Source of the DNA: Alkalihalobacillus sp. BA299
GTDB lineage: Bacteria; Bacillota; Bacilli; Bacillales; Bacillaceae_F
NCBI RefSeq assembly: GCF_017745675.1
Contig: NZ_JAFLJM010000007.1
Coordinates: 62,001 to 126,000 of the forward strand
Reading direction: 5' to 3'
Length of the DNA: 64,000 nucleotides
Within the stretch, counting starts at the first letter, position 1. Every line of letters starts with the position of its first letter. Shown in pieces: positions 17,325 to 26,033 of the stretch. Below the pieces are notes generated by a model. The model worked only from the letters and a program-made list of their open reading frames with translations. It had not been told where the DNA came from and ran no database searches. A program made the position numbers and the translations under genes.

Positions 17325-18998
17325 ATGGAAAAAGTTTGGTTGGAAAATTGGCCGGAAGGGGTTTCAAAATCAATCCATTATCGGTATGGAAAAAAACCGT
17401 TACATGATTATGTACGTCAAAACGCAATCGAAACACCGCACCAGGTTGCTTATATATATTATGGAAGAAACATTACCTGGAGTGAAGTAGATAAATATTC
17501 AGAAAAGCTAGCAAACTACTTAATTGCAGCTGGAGTACAAAAAGGAGATAGAGTTGGTTTATACATGCAAAATTGTCCTCAATATATATTCTCTCATTAC
17601 GCAGTACAAAAAGTAGGAGCCATTGTATGCCCATTAAATCCAATGTTTAAATCATCAGAGCTAGAGTATTTATTGAATGAAACTGAAGCTAAAGCGGTTA
17701 TTGCAGCTCAGGAATTATATCCTAACTTAAAAAGCGTTAGTGCTGCATCACTGCAGTTTGTTATTACTACAAATTATGCTGAATTTCTACCATCGTCCCC
17801 TGATTTACCATTACCAGATGAATTACTACTAAAAAAAGAAACACCTGATGGTACGACTGACTTGATGTTTATTTTTAATACTGATTTAGAGGAGTTTTCT
17901 AAACCTAAAGTGGACCTTCGAGAAGATGTTTGTCTAATGGTATTTACTTCTGGTACGACAGGACGCCCTAAAGGAGCTATGCTCACTTATGAAAACGCTT
18001 TATTTAAAACAGCTGCTTCAGTCCATGCTTATGGGATAAAAGCCGATGATACATGGTTGTCTGTCATGCCACTGTGTCATATTGCTGGCATGGTTATGGG
18101 GGTAAATATTCCAGTTTATACTAATAATCCTTGTGTTTTACTTACTCGTTATGACCCTGAAGCAGTATTACAAGCGATAGAAAAGAATAAGGTGACGATG
18201 TGGTACAGTATTGCACCGATGAATGCCGCATTATTAACATACCCTAATATACAAAAGCGAAATCTAACATCTTTAAAGATAAATTTAGCAACAAGCTTTG
18301 GTACACCTGTCACAGAAGAGCTTTCGAACAAATGGAAATCAGTTACAGGTGGTTGTCTATTGTTTGAAGCAGCCTACGGTCTAAGCGAAACCCATACTTG
18401 TGATACGTTTATGCCAGTAGATAAGGTTGTGTTTGGAAGCTGCGGCATTCCGACGTTTGAAACCGAAATTAGAATTTTAGATTTGACTTCAAAAGAAGAA
18501 TTGCCAATAGGTCAATCAGGTGAGATTGTTATAAAAAATCCGGGTGTATTTAAAGGATATTGGAAGCGTCTTGACGCAACGAATGAAACGCTAAAAGACG
18601 GTTGGGTTTATACCGGTGATATTGGATGTGTTAGTGAAGAAGGCTATTTGTACTTTCAAGGTAGGGTAAAAGAAATGATTAAAGTTTCAGGATACAGCGT
18701 TTTCCCTGAAGATGTTGAAGCACTAGTCATGGAACATCCTGCTGTTGCTCAAGTAGCTGTTATTGGCATTCCTGATGAGAAAAAAGGTGAAGCTGTTAAA
18801 GCATTTGTCGTGCTAAAGCTAGATGCGGTTGGAAAAGTGACGGAAAATAAGCTGATGAACTGGTGCCAACAACATATGGCGGCATACAAATATCCACGTT
18901 ATATAGAGTTTAAAGAAAGCTTGCCTGCGACAGGGGCAGGAAAGGTGCTTAGAAGACTATTAAAGGAAGAAGAATTAACAAAGAGCAACTACGGATAA
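17325..18998 (+). CDS. AMP-forming acyl-CoA synthetase
   Basis: 557-residue adenylate-forming ligase that activates a carboxylic acid to its CoA thioester. AMP-binding P-loop LMVFTSGTTGRPKGAML near residue 205, the YGLSETH motif, the YTGDIG hinge Asp, and the C-terminal lid with GRVKEMIKVSGYSVFPEDVE and the catalytic Lys in GAGKVLRR are all intact. Ribosome binding site AAAGGAG. It follows the carboxyltransferase by 74 bp. Chain length is not predictable; with a solute symporter and a TRAP system nearby, a small or aromatic acid is possible. Confidence 0.88.
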   Translation: MEKVWLENWPEGVSKSIHYRYGKKPLHDYVRQNAIETPHQVAYIYYGRNITWSEVDKYSEKLANYLIAAGVQKGDRVGLYMQNCPQYIFSHYAVQKVGAIVCPLNPMFKSSELEYLLNETEAKAVIAAQELYPNLKSVSAASLQFVITTNYAEFLPSSPDLPLPDELLLKKETPDGTTDLMFIFNTDLEEFSKPKVDLREDVCLMVFTSGTTGRPKGAMLTYENALFKTAASVHAYGIKADDTWLSVMPLCHIAGMVMGVNIPVYTNNPCVLLTRYDPEAVLQAIEKNKVTMWYSIAPMNAALLTYPNIQKRNLTSLKINLATSFGTPVTEELSNKWKSVTGGCLLFEAAYGLSETHTCDTFMPVDKVVFGSCGIPTFETEIRILDLTSKEELPIGQSGEIVIKNPGVFKGYWKRLDATNETLKDGWVYTGDIGCVSEEGYLYFQGRVKEMIKVSGYSVFPEDVEALVMEHPAVAQVAVIGIPDEKKGEAVKAFVVLKLDAVGKVTENKLMNWCQQHMAAYKYPRYIEFKESLPATGAGKVLRRLLKEEELTKSNYG

Positions 18999-19122
18999 AA
19001 TTTTCTAATAGTTGATGAATTTACGCTCAAAGATCTAGTGATAAAGCTATTCGCGCACATTAAATCCAATAAAAGAAACATTGAAGAGCAACATGAATTA
19101 TTTTAAATAGGAGGGATTTTTC

Positions 19123-19362
19123 ATGAATAAGCAGTGGTACTCTCTTTCACGCCGTGACAGTTGTTTATTAATTGGAATTATTGTTTACTCACTGATCTTC
19201 TTTTTACCGTGGAGTTATAACATTATGATTTTTAATGTTACGTTACTAGCCTGGGGGGCGTATGGTCTTCATTTGATTGCTCCAATTGTTGCAATATTGT
19301 TTATTCTAAACGATAGTAAGTCCAAGATTATCGTAGATCAGTCAAAGCATCAACAATTATAA
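19123..19362 (+). CDS. Small two-helix membrane protein, symporter partner
   Basis: 79 residues with two hydrophobic stretches (about 16-33 and 38-61) and charged ends. A strong TAGGAGGG precedes the ATG. It lies 13 bp before a sodium:solute symporter gene; small two-helix proteins of the YhdT/DUF3311 type commonly sit in front of such symporters and are thought to be accessory subunits. Assigned mainly on size, topology and context. Confidence 0.7.
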   Translation: MNKQWYSLSRRDSCLLIGIIVYSLIFFLPWSYNIMIFNVTLLAWGAYGLHLIAPIVAILFILNDSKSKIIVDQSKHQQL

Positions 19363-19375
19363 GGAGGTGTAGTAA

Positions 19376-20848
19376 ATGAAAACTGTTGAGTTAACAATAA
19401 TGGTTGCTTATTTATTGTTCCTAGTAATTCTTGGTTTAATTACACAGCAACGAATTGCTAAGTCAAACACTAGTATCGATGATTATTACGTGGCTGGAAG
19501 AAATATAGGGACAGGTGTCAACTCATTAGCGATGCTTGCTGCGCTCGGAAGTGGTGGTTCATTTATGGCTGGAGTAGGGACGATTTGGAGCTTAGGCTTT
19601 CCATTCCTTGCGTGGATGACAGTTGGATCAATTGTTGGATTTTCAATTGCAAGTATCCTCGTTGCTAAACCTCTAAGAAACTCGCGAAAGTTTACTGTTT
19701 CAGAATTTATTAATGATCGATATGGGGGAACTTTTTTTAAAGTCGCTATTCCACTTGTTATAATAATAGGTTCAGCAATGTATTTGATGTCACAAATGAG
19801 AGCCGGAGGTCTGATTGCTTCATATGTAACTGGTTTTTCATATGAATGGGGCTTAGTAATAATTACATTAGTTTTCATTTTTTATGTATCTTTAGGCGGG
19901 ATGTTAGCTGTAACTTGGACAAATATTTTACAAGGGTTTATGATGATCTTTTTAATTTTATCAATTGTAATTGCAGGAATTTACCATCTTCCGGTTGGTT
20001 GGCCTTCGTTTCTAATGGAAGCGACAGTAGCCAACCCGGCTCTCGGAGTTGTTGGAGCAACTGTACCTGTAGCAGCTTATATAGGTGCATTTATTACTTG
20101 GGCTACAGCAGTTTGTGTAACACCGCATCTAGTGATGAGAATATTTACAGCGCAAAATGCACGTTCAGCAAAACTTTCACTAAATATAAGTATGTTAATT
20201 TTTGGACTACTAATGCTAGGGGCGACATTAGTAGTTGTTCCATATGTCGCAACTTTAGAGGCAGCAGCATTACAAAATTATGCACCTGATATGTGGCTGT
20301 TGTTAATAGCCAATGAATTTTTTGGTCCAATCTTTATGGGGATCATTACTGCAGGAATTATGGCGGCTGTTATGTCGTCTACCGATGCCCTCTTATTAGC
20401 AGTAAGTAGTGCATTTGCGTATGACCTTTATAAAGGGTTTTTCTCACCCGAGGCGAGTCATAAACAAGTATTACGGGCCTCTGTTATTTTTACATGGGTG
20501 GTGGGTATAGCTGTAATGTTATTAACATTAAATCCACCTCCGTTCTTAATTGTCCTATATACTGCCGCGGTTGGTTTTATGGTTTCAGCATTATTTAGTC
20601 CGCTCGTACTTGGAATTTGGTGGAAACGTTCTACTCGCAAAGGAGCAGTCTGGTCATTGCTTGTTGGTGGAGTATCATTTATGATCCTCTTTTTAGGGTT
20701 TAGCATGCCTTATAATTCGGAAATATTGATAGCGCTACCACTTTCTTTAGTAACGATGTTCATCATATCATCGTTAGGGAAACAACCTTCACAAGAGGTT
20801 ATTCGGAAGATGGATGAGTACCATCGCGAAGGGACTATAACTTTATAG
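19376..20848 (+). CDS. Sodium:solute symporter family permease
   Basis: 490 residues, about 13 membrane helices, with SSS signatures: DDYYVAGRNIG near residue 35-45, GSGGSFMAG, FYVSLGGMLAVTWTNILQG (the Na+-binding/solute helix) and GIMAAVMSSTDALLLAVSSAFAYDLY. It couples Na+ entry to uptake of a small organic solute. The ribosome binding site AAGGAGGTG precedes the ATG. The substrate is unknown; the pairing with a small membrane protein is like that of pantothenate/short-chain acid permeases. Last gene of the 15.2-20.8 kb cluster. Confidence 0.88.
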   Translation: MKTVELTIMVAYLLFLVILGLITQQRIAKSNTSIDDYYVAGRNIGTGVNSLAMLAALGSGGSFMAGVGTIWSLGFPFLAWMTVGSIVGFSIASILVAKPLRNSRKFTVSEFINDRYGGTFFKVAIPLVIIIGSAMYLMSQMRAGGLIASYVTGFSYEWGLVIITLVFIFYVSLGGMLAVTWTNILQGFMMIFLILSIVIAGIYHLPVGWPSFLMEATVANPALGVVGATVPVAAYIGAFITWATAVCVTPHLVMRIFTAQNARSAKLSLNISMLIFGLLMLGATLVVVPYVATLEAAALQNYAPDMWLLLIANEFFGPIFMGIITAGIMAAVMSSTDALLLAVSSAFAYDLYKGFFSPEASHKQVLRASVIFTWVVGIAVMLLTLNPPPFLIVLYTAAVGFMVSALFSPLVLGIWWKRSTRKGAVWSLLVGGVSFMILFLGFSMPYNSEILIALPLSLVTMFIISSLGKQPSQEVIRKMDEYHREGTITL

Positions 20849-20859
20849 GTTTTGGTATA

Positions 20860-20903
20860 GAGACACAAAGAGCATTGAATGTTTTGCTCTTTGTGTCTCT
20901 TTG
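20860..20903 (+). terminator. Strong terminator after the symporter gene
   Basis: Perfect 15-bp stem GAGACACAAAGAGCA / TGCTCTTTGTGTCTC, loop TTGAATGTTT, then TTTGTT. Pairing on both strands could stop transcription in both directions. Confidence 0.85.
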
Positions 20904-21160
20904 TTATGAATAAAAATTTAATAGAAAATAGTTGAATAGGTGTTTTTCTTAAAAAAATGCTAATAATAGTATTGCAATAAAATTAAATTACTAAAAAATT
21001 TTGTCACTATTATTAATTTAATGAAGTTTTAAACAGTTATAAATGTACGATTTAATTTATAAAAAAAGCTTTTCAAATTTTTTTTGGTGTGTTAAGATAC
21101 GTCAAGGTGAATAAATATTAATGAATATACAAAATTATAAGCTTATCAGGGGGATAAAAA
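20904..21160. other. AT-rich gene-free stretch before artP
   Basis: About 257 bp, very AT-rich, with no ORF that has a ribosome binding site. A weak promoter (TTTCAA 21071-21076, 16-bp spacer, TAAGAT 21093-21098) may serve the artPQR operon. I see no convincing operator or riboswitch. Confidence 0.4.
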
Positions 21161-21913
21161 ATGAAGAGATTTTTACAATTGAGTTTAACAGCTTTAGTTT
21201 CAATAGGATTATTAGCTGGCTGCGGACAAGAAGACAAGAAAGTACTAGTAATGGGAACATCTGCAGACTACCCACCATTCGAATCCATTGATGAAGCTAC
21301 AGGTGAAATTGTTGGATTTGATGTAGATTTAGCTCGCCATATTACGGAGCAATTAGGATATGAGTTTGAAGTAAAAGACATGGAGTTTAATGGACTAATT
21401 CCTGCTTTAGAAGGTGGACGTGTTGATTTTGTTTTAGCTGGTATGACTCCAAGACCAGATCGATTAGAGCGTGCAGATTTTTCTGATATCTACCATGAGG
21501 CGAATAACTTAATCGTTTCAAGAGCCGATAGTGAAATTAATACTGTAGAAAATTTAACGGGTAAAACGCTTGGTGTGCAACTAGGTTCAATTCAGGAAGA
21601 AGAGGCAGAAAGTGTACTAGCACCTGAACTAGAGGGATTACAAGTTGAAAAGCGTAATCGTATACCGGAATTAATTCAAGAATTATTAGCTGGTCGTATT
21701 GATGCTGCTATAATTGAAGATACTGTGGCTAAAGGATATTTAGAAAAGAATGAAGAATTAGCTTCTTTCTTATTACCACAGACAGAAGAAGCAGGATCTG
21801 CGATTGCTTTTCCAAAAGGTAGTGAACTATTAAATCCATTTAATGAAGAACTTAATAAAATGAAAGAGAATGGAAAATTAGAAGAGTTAATTATAAAATG
21901 GTTTGACGAATAA
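21161..21913 (+). CDS. artP: Amino-acid ABC transporter substrate-binding lipoprotein
   Basis: 250 residues, extracytoplasmic solute-binding family 3. Lipobox LLAGC (Cys at about residue 22), then LVMGTSADYPPFESIDEATGEIVGFDVDLA, the DFVLAGMTPRPDRLERADFSD region contacting the ligand amino group, and GKTLGVQLGSIQEE. Matches B. subtilis ArtP (YqiX), an arginine-binding protein, in gene position as well as family. Ribosome binding site AGGGGGAT. First gene of a three-gene operon. Confidence 0.88.
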   Translation: MKRFLQLSLTALVSIGLLAGCGQEDKKVLVMGTSADYPPFESIDEATGEIVGFDVDLARHITEQLGYEFEVKDMEFNGLIPALEGGRVDFVLAGMTPRPDRLERADFSDIYHEANNLIVSRADSEINTVENLTGKTLGVQLGSIQEEEAESVLAPELEGLQVEKRNRIPELIQELLAGRIDAAIIEDTVAKGYLEKNEELASFLLPQTEEAGSAIAFPKGSELLNPFNEELNKMKENGKLEELIIKWFDE

Positions 21914-21938
21914 TTGGAGAGAGGAATGAGATACGGGC

Positions 21939-22598
21939 ATGAATTTGGATTTTAACCAAATCGTGCCCTCTATCCCTTTTATTATGGGAGGGATATGGGT
22001 CACGTTAAAATTTGTTAGTGTGTCTTTAATAATTGGTTTGCTATTAGGCACAATGCTGGCAGTTCTTAAGATTGGAAAAATAAGATTTTTAATTATTTTA
22101 TCGGACATTTATACATCTATATTTCGTGGTACACCACTAATTTTACAACTATCCATTATTTATTTTGCGACTCCGCAGTTAATTGACTATAATATTTCTG
22201 CATATGAAGCAGGTGTATTAACATTTGGTCTTAACTCCGCTGCTTACATATCTGAGATTATCCGTGCTGGAATTCAGGCAGTTGATAAAGGTCAAAAAGA
22301 GGCAGCAGAAGCATTAGGGATCCCTTATAATCAAATGATGGTCAAGATTATCTTGCCACAGGCATTCCGAAATATTTTACCTGCACTTTTTAATGAATTT
22401 ATTACACTTACAAAAGAATCGGCGATTGTCTCGGTCATCGGTGTAATGGACATTTTACGAAGATCTCAAGTTGTTGCTTCCAATACATTTGCCTATTTTG
22501 AACCATTGCTGATTGCAGGTTTAATTTATTATATTTTAGTAATGGGATTAACTCTCCTTGGTAAACTAATTGAGAGGAGACTAAAACGTAGTGATTAA
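21939..22598 (+). CDS. artQ: Amino-acid ABC transporter permease
   Basis: 219 residues with about five membrane helices and the HisM/GlnP-type permease features: [11 protein letters not shown] (near residue 63) and the EAA loop [30 protein letters not shown], which docks on the ATPase. It lies 25 bp after the binding-protein gene and overlaps the ATPase gene by eight bases. Presumed homodimer; substrate probably arginine by synteny with yqiY. Confidence 0.9.
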   Translation: MNLDFNQIVPSIPFIMGGIWVTLKFVSVSLIIGLLLGTMLAVLKIGKIRFLIILSDIYTSIFRGTPLILQLSIIYFATPQLIDYNISAYEAGVLTFGLNSAAYISEIIRAGIQAVDKGQKEAAEALGIPYNQMMVKIILPQAFRNILPALFNEFITLTKESAIVSVIGVMDILRRSQVVASNTFAYFEPLLIAGLIYYILVMGLTLLGKLIERRLKRSD

Positions 22599-23313
22599 TG
22601 TTCAAAATTTATCTAAATCGTTTGGAAAGTTAGAAGTCTTGAAAGAAATTTCAGCAACGATAAATAAAGGTGAAGTTGTTGCTATTATCGGCCCATCTGG
22701 ATCTGGGAAGTCTACATTTCTTCGTTGTTTAAATATGTTAGAAAAGCCAACGTCAGGTCAAGTGTGGTTTAATGATATAGAGTTAACGAATTTCAAAGCA
22801 GACATTATGAAAATAAGGCAGCAAATCGGAATGGTTTTCCAACACTTTCACCTATTTCCGCATATGACAGTACTAGAAAATTTGACGTATGCACCAATGG
22901 CTGTAAAGAAAATGGATAAGGCTAAAGCTGTTGCTAAAGCTGAAGATCTTCTGAAAAAAGTTGGTCTTCTAGAAAAGAAAAACGAATATCCGAGTCGCCT
23001 TTCGGGAGGACAAAAGCAACGGGTTGCCATTGCTCGTGCATTAGCAATGGATCCTGAAGTAATGCTATTTGATGAACCTACATCTGCTTTAGATCCAGAA
23101 ATGGTAAAAGAAGTGTTAGATGTTATGAAATCCTTAACGAAAACAGGGATGACGATGGCAATTGTTACTCATGAAATGGGCTTCGCTAAAGAAGTAGCAG
23201 ACCGTGTCTTTTTCTTGGATCATGGACGGCTATTAGAAGATGCACCTCCAAGTGAATTTTTTATTCAACCTAAAACTGAACGTGCGCGTGATTTTCTGCA
23301 AAAGGTTCTGTGA
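22591..23313 (+). CDS. artR: Amino-acid ABC transporter ATP-binding protein
   Basis: 240 residues, GTG start overlapping the permease gene. Walker [11 protein letters not shown]-loop [17 protein letters not shown], signature [15 protein letters not shown], Walker [15 protein letters not shown] and H-loop VTHEMGFA are all intact, placing it in the polar amino-acid (GlnQ/HisP) ATPase subfamily. Corresponds to B. subtilis YqiZ. Followed by a terminator. Confidence 0.92.
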   Translation: MINVQNLSKSFGKLEVLKEISATINKGEVVAIIGPSGSGKSTFLRCLNMLEKPTSGQVWFNDIELTNFKADIMKIRQQIGMVFQHFHLFPHMTVLENLTYAPMAVKKMDKAKAVAKAEDLLKKVGLLEKKNEYPSRLSGGQKQRVAIARALAMDPEVMLFDEPTSALDPEMVKEVLDVMKSLTKTGMTMAIVTHEMGFAKEVADRVFFLDHGRLLEDAPPSEFFIQPKTERARDFLQKVL

Positions 23314-23378
23314 AATTACGGTTGTATTTTTAAAACAGCTAGCATGTAGATGGTAATTTATATTTTTTGCCTTATAAT

Positions 23379-23408
23379 AAAAGGTGGTCATAAGTGATCA
23401 CCTTTTTT
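23379..23408 (+). terminator. Terminator of artPQR
   Basis: Stem AAAAGGTGGTCA / TGATCACCTTTT with loop TAAG and a T-run. Confidence 0.85.
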
Positions 23409-23433
23409 CTATACTAATTGATAGGAGAACTTC

Positions 23434-24405
23434 ATGTTTAAAATAGGGTATCGAACGTTGAAGACGGCAGTTGGAGCTGGTATCTCGATTGCGATTGCTC
23501 AGTGGTTTTCATTAGATTTTTATGTATCCGCAGCAATTCTTACGATATTATGTATTTCAGTAACGCGAAGAAGTTCATTATCGGTTTCATGGCAACGGTT
23601 TGTAGGGTGCTTATTAGGATTAGTATTAGCTTTTCTGGTTTTTGAACTAATTGGTTACCATCCAATTTCCTTAACGCTGTTGCTTTTATTCTTTATCCCT
23701 CTTTCTGTCAAGCTGAAAGTAAAAGAAGGTATTGTAACAAGTTGCGTAATCATATTACATATTTATAGCCTTGGAACAGTTTCTGTAAGCATTTTTTTAA
23801 ATGAATTATACATTATCATTATTGGAATAGGCATTGCATTGCTAATGAACTTATATATGCCTAGTGTAGATAATGATTTATATAAGTATCAAAAAAAGAT
23901 CGAAGAAAATTTTAAATTAATTTTAAGTGAGTTTTCAAATTACCTACGAGATAGTAATAATTTATGGGATGGTAAAGAACTTACTGAAACCTATGAATTA
24001 ATACAGGATGCTAAAGATATCGCAATAAAAAATATTGAAAATCATTTATTACGGTATGAAGATCAGTATTATCACTATTTTAAGATGCGTGAAAAACAGT
24101 TTGAAATTATTGAAAGAGTGATGCCGTTTATTTCTTCATTAGATGAAACTGTCGTTCAAAGTATAAAAATATCTAGCTTTCTAGAACAATTAAGTCAAGC
24201 TGTTGGCCCATTAAATACGGCTAGTTATTTCCTTGATCAACTTGCTCAAATGAAAGAAGAGTTTCAACAGATGGAATTACCAAAAACTAGGCAAGAATTT
24301 GAGATCAGGTCATCGCTTTATTACGTTATGCATGAACTAGAAAAATACTTATTAATTAAAGATTCTTTGATTAAAAAATCGATGATAAATCAAATAAAAG
24401 AATAA
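23434..24405 (+). CDS. yqjA: YqjA-family aromatic acid exporter-like membrane protein
   Basis: 323 residues. About six N-terminal membrane helices (residues 1-140) with the segment AILTILCISVTRRSSLSVSWQR, then a cytoplasmic helical domain. This is the FUSC/aromatic acid exporter-like architecture; transport of aromatic acids is a family-level guess, untested for YqjA. Ribosome binding site TAGGAGAA precedes the ATG. The place after the amino-acid ABC operon is the same as in B. subtilis. Its stop codon abuts a dispersed repeat copy. Confidence 0.85.
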   Translation: MFKIGYRTLKTAVGAGISIAIAQWFSLDFYVSAAILTILCISVTRRSSLSVSWQRFVGCLLGLVLAFLVFELIGYHPISLTLLLLFFIPLSVKLKVKEGIVTSCVIILHIYSLGTVSVSIFLNELYIIIIGIGIALLMNLYMPSVDNDLYKYQKKIEENFKLILSEFSNYLRDSNNLWDGKELTETYELIQDAKDIAIKNIENHLLRYEDQYYHYFKMREKQFEIIERVMPFISSLDETVVQSIKISSFLEQLSQAVGPLNTASYFLDQLAQMKEEFQQMELPKTRQEFEIRSSLYYVMHELEKYLLIKDSLIKKSMINQIKE

Positions 24406-24590
24406 GGCTCTTTTCTCAAAGATTGTTGCTTTTAGCTTTTGGACCGTAAGCCAAGCGGATGCTTGGCTCTTCACGCATAGCGTGAAGGTTTTGAAAATAA
24501 AATAGCCGTTCAGACAAATGAATTTGTCTTGAAAAGGCTATTTTATTTTCAAAAAACGGTCCAAAAGCAACAAAGTTTACGAAAACAGCC
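24406..24590 (-). repeat. Dispersed modular repeat, full copy (reverse orientation)
   Basis: 185-bp copy in opposite orientation to the one at 53777-53961. From the left: GGCTCTTTTCTCAAAGATTG, a TTTTGGACCGTAAGCC arm, hairpins AGCCAAGC/GCTTGGCT and CTTCACGC/GCGTGAAG, a 56-bp module with GAAAATAAAATAGCC / GGCTATTTTATTTTC arms around AGACAAAT/ATTTGTCT, then ACGGTCCAAAAGCAACAAAGTTTACGAAAACAGCC. The imperfect ends are inverted repeats. It begins one base after the yqjA stop codon, so it may act as that gene's terminator. Confidence 0.88.
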
Positions 24591-24651
24591 AAGAATAAAA
24601 ACAAGGGGAATAAGAAAAATAAGGAAAAGAGCACATTTTGGAGGCGTTCCT

Positions 24652-25161
24652 ATGTTTAAAACTCTTTTCTTATCTATAATACTCGTGGTCTCTCCGATTT
24701 GGCCATTAGGGGAAAACCCTCTAGTTGGGGATCCGTATATTATCGTAAATAAAAAAACGAATCAATTAGCTTATATCAATGATGGAGCTATTCAACAAGT
24801 GTATTCCGTTGCAACAGGAAAGCAGACAGACTTAACACCTGAAGGGGAGTTTATGATTGTTGTTAAAGCCCCTAACCCTTATTATCGCAAAAAAGACATT
24901 CAAGGTGGTGCTAAAGACAACCCTTTAGGAACAAGGTGGATCGGCTTTGATGCGTTAGAAACAGACGGAAGAATGTATGGGGTACACGGGACAAATATCC
25001 CGCAATCGATAGGACACTATGTGACGGCAGGTTGTGTGAGGATGGAAAATCAAAGCGTTGAAGAACTATATGAAAAAGTTCCACTAGGTACCAAAGTATT
25101 AATAATAAATACATCTGAGAGCTTTGATGACTTAGCAAGAAAAGCAGGAGCAATCGAATAA
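24652..25161 (+). CDS. L,D-transpeptidase (YkuD domain)
   Basis: 170 residues from the ATG at 24652, chosen for TTGGAGGCG just upstream; in-frame codons back to 24529 run through the repeat element. Short N-terminal signal or anchor (FKTLFLSIILVVSPIWPLG), then a YkuD domain covering the rest: IIVNKKTNQLAYINDG at its start and the catalytic motif YGVHGTNIPQSIGHYVTAGCVRM, with His and the nucleophile Cys in GCVRM. It cross-links or modifies peptidoglycan outside the membrane. B. subtilis has an uncharacterised gene (yqjB) at this position. Confidence 0.88.
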   Translation: MFKTLFLSIILVVSPIWPLGENPLVGDPYIIVNKKTNQLAYINDGAIQQVYSVATGKQTDLTPEGEFMIVVKAPNPYYRKKDIQGGAKDNPLGTRWIGFDALETDGRMYGVHGTNIPQSIGHYVTAGCVRMENQSVEELYEKVPLGTKVLIINTSESFDDLARKAGAIE

Positions 25162-25200
25162 AAAAAAGAGGCTTACTCCTATAAATGAGTGAGCCTCTTC
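25160..25200. terminator. Bidirectional terminator between the transpeptidase and prli42 genes
   Basis: Stem AGAGGCTTACTC (25168-25179) / GAGTGAGCCTCT (25187-25198), loop CTATAAAT's core. The A-run at 25160-25167 is a T-run for the minus-strand gene, so termination is strongest in that direction. Confidence 0.75.
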
Positions 25201-25208
25201 ATATGAGA

Positions 25209-25301
25209 TTAAAGCCAAAAAGCAGCTCCAGTAAGTAAACTTCCTAATACTAATGTTGCAATCATAACGTAAATGATCACTTTTTGGAATTTGCGTGACA
25301 T
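25209..25301 (-). CDS. prli42: Stressosome-associated miniprotein Prli42
   Basis: 30-residue ORF. Begins MSRKFQKVIIYVMI and continues as one membrane helix ending LLTGAAFWL. The ribosome binding site TAGGAGGGT lies six bases before the ATG. Prli42 proteins of Listeria and Bacillaceae are about this size, with a basic N-terminus and a single membrane span, and anchor the stressosome at the membrane. I call it from this pattern (basic RKFQK start, YVM, LLTG). It is convergent with the transpeptidase gene. Confidence 0.75.
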   Translation of the reverse strand: MSRKFQKVIIYVMIATLVLGSLLTGAAFWL

Positions 25302-25517
25302 ATGAGTACCCTCCTAAAGACATACTACATTTATTTTACCTTGTATTAGGCTTTTGAACAAGGTGGTTTTTTTATGCTTATGTACGAACACTTAAACAAG
25401 TTTCTCATTGTTAACAATAAAGCAGGAAAAACGATTATGTTAGAGAATACCTAAATGATAGCACATCTAATTATGTAGTAATTTGTAAAAAAGTACTTGA
25501 ATAGGAGTGGAAGTCTT

Positions 25518-25943
25518 ATGGAAAATCTACATGCCCCGAAAAAAATTGATCATATTGGCATTGCAGTTCAATCAATAGAAAAGGCATTGCCTTTTTACAC
25601 AGAGCAATTAAATTTAAAACTACTAGCTATTGAAGAAGTCGTTTCACAAGGTGTTAAAGTCGCATTCATTAAAATTGGTGAATCAAAAATTGAGTTACTA
25701 GAACCCTTACATGAGGATAGCCCCATCGCCAAGTTCATAGCTAAACGAGGAGAAGGTATTCATCATATCGCTTTAGGTGTTGAAGGAATTCAAGATCGTA
25801 TAAATGAAATAAAAGAGAAAGGTATACAAATGATTAATAATGAAGCTGTAAGTGGTGCAGGTGGTGCTCAAGTTGCATTTATTCACCCGAAGTCAGCAGG
25901 TGGTATTCTTTATGAGTTTTGTGAAAAGAATAAGACGGAATAA
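25518..25943 (+). CDS. mce: Methylmalonyl-CoA epimerase (YqjC family)
   Basis: 141 residues from the ATG at 25518, preceded by AGGAGTGG; the in-frame TTG at 25497 has no site. Glyoxalase/vicinal-oxygen-chelate fold: metal ligands expected as His in IDHIGIAVQ, Glu in IELLEPL, His in GEGIHHIALGV and Glu in ILYEFCE. It interconverts (R)- and (S)-methylmalonyl-CoA in propionate or branched-chain catabolism. In B. subtilis yqjC is followed by the carboxyltransferase yqjD and then yqjE; here yqjD is absent from the gap. Confidence 0.88.
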   Translation: MENLHAPKKIDHIGIAVQSIEKALPFYTEQLNLKLLAIEEVVSQGVKVAFIKIGESKIELLEPLHEDSPIAKFIAKRGEGIHHIALGVEGIQDRINEIKEKGIQMINNEAVSGAGGAQVAFIHPKSAGGILYEFCEKNKTE

Positions 25944-26033
25944 TCTTTACTATTTATTGACCTTCTTAAAAGGTGAAATTGCTGGGAAAGTATTGTACCA
26001 TTTATAGTGACAATAGCAGATGGAGGCAGATAA

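Noticed and set aside
19846..20330. Alternative-frame ORFs inside the symporter gene
   Set aside because: The main frame has full family motifs and a proper ribosome binding site; the others are shadows.
24529..24651. Longer start for the L,D-transpeptidase
   Set aside because: The extra codons lie in the dispersed repeat and the ATG at 24652 has the GGAGG site and signal sequence.
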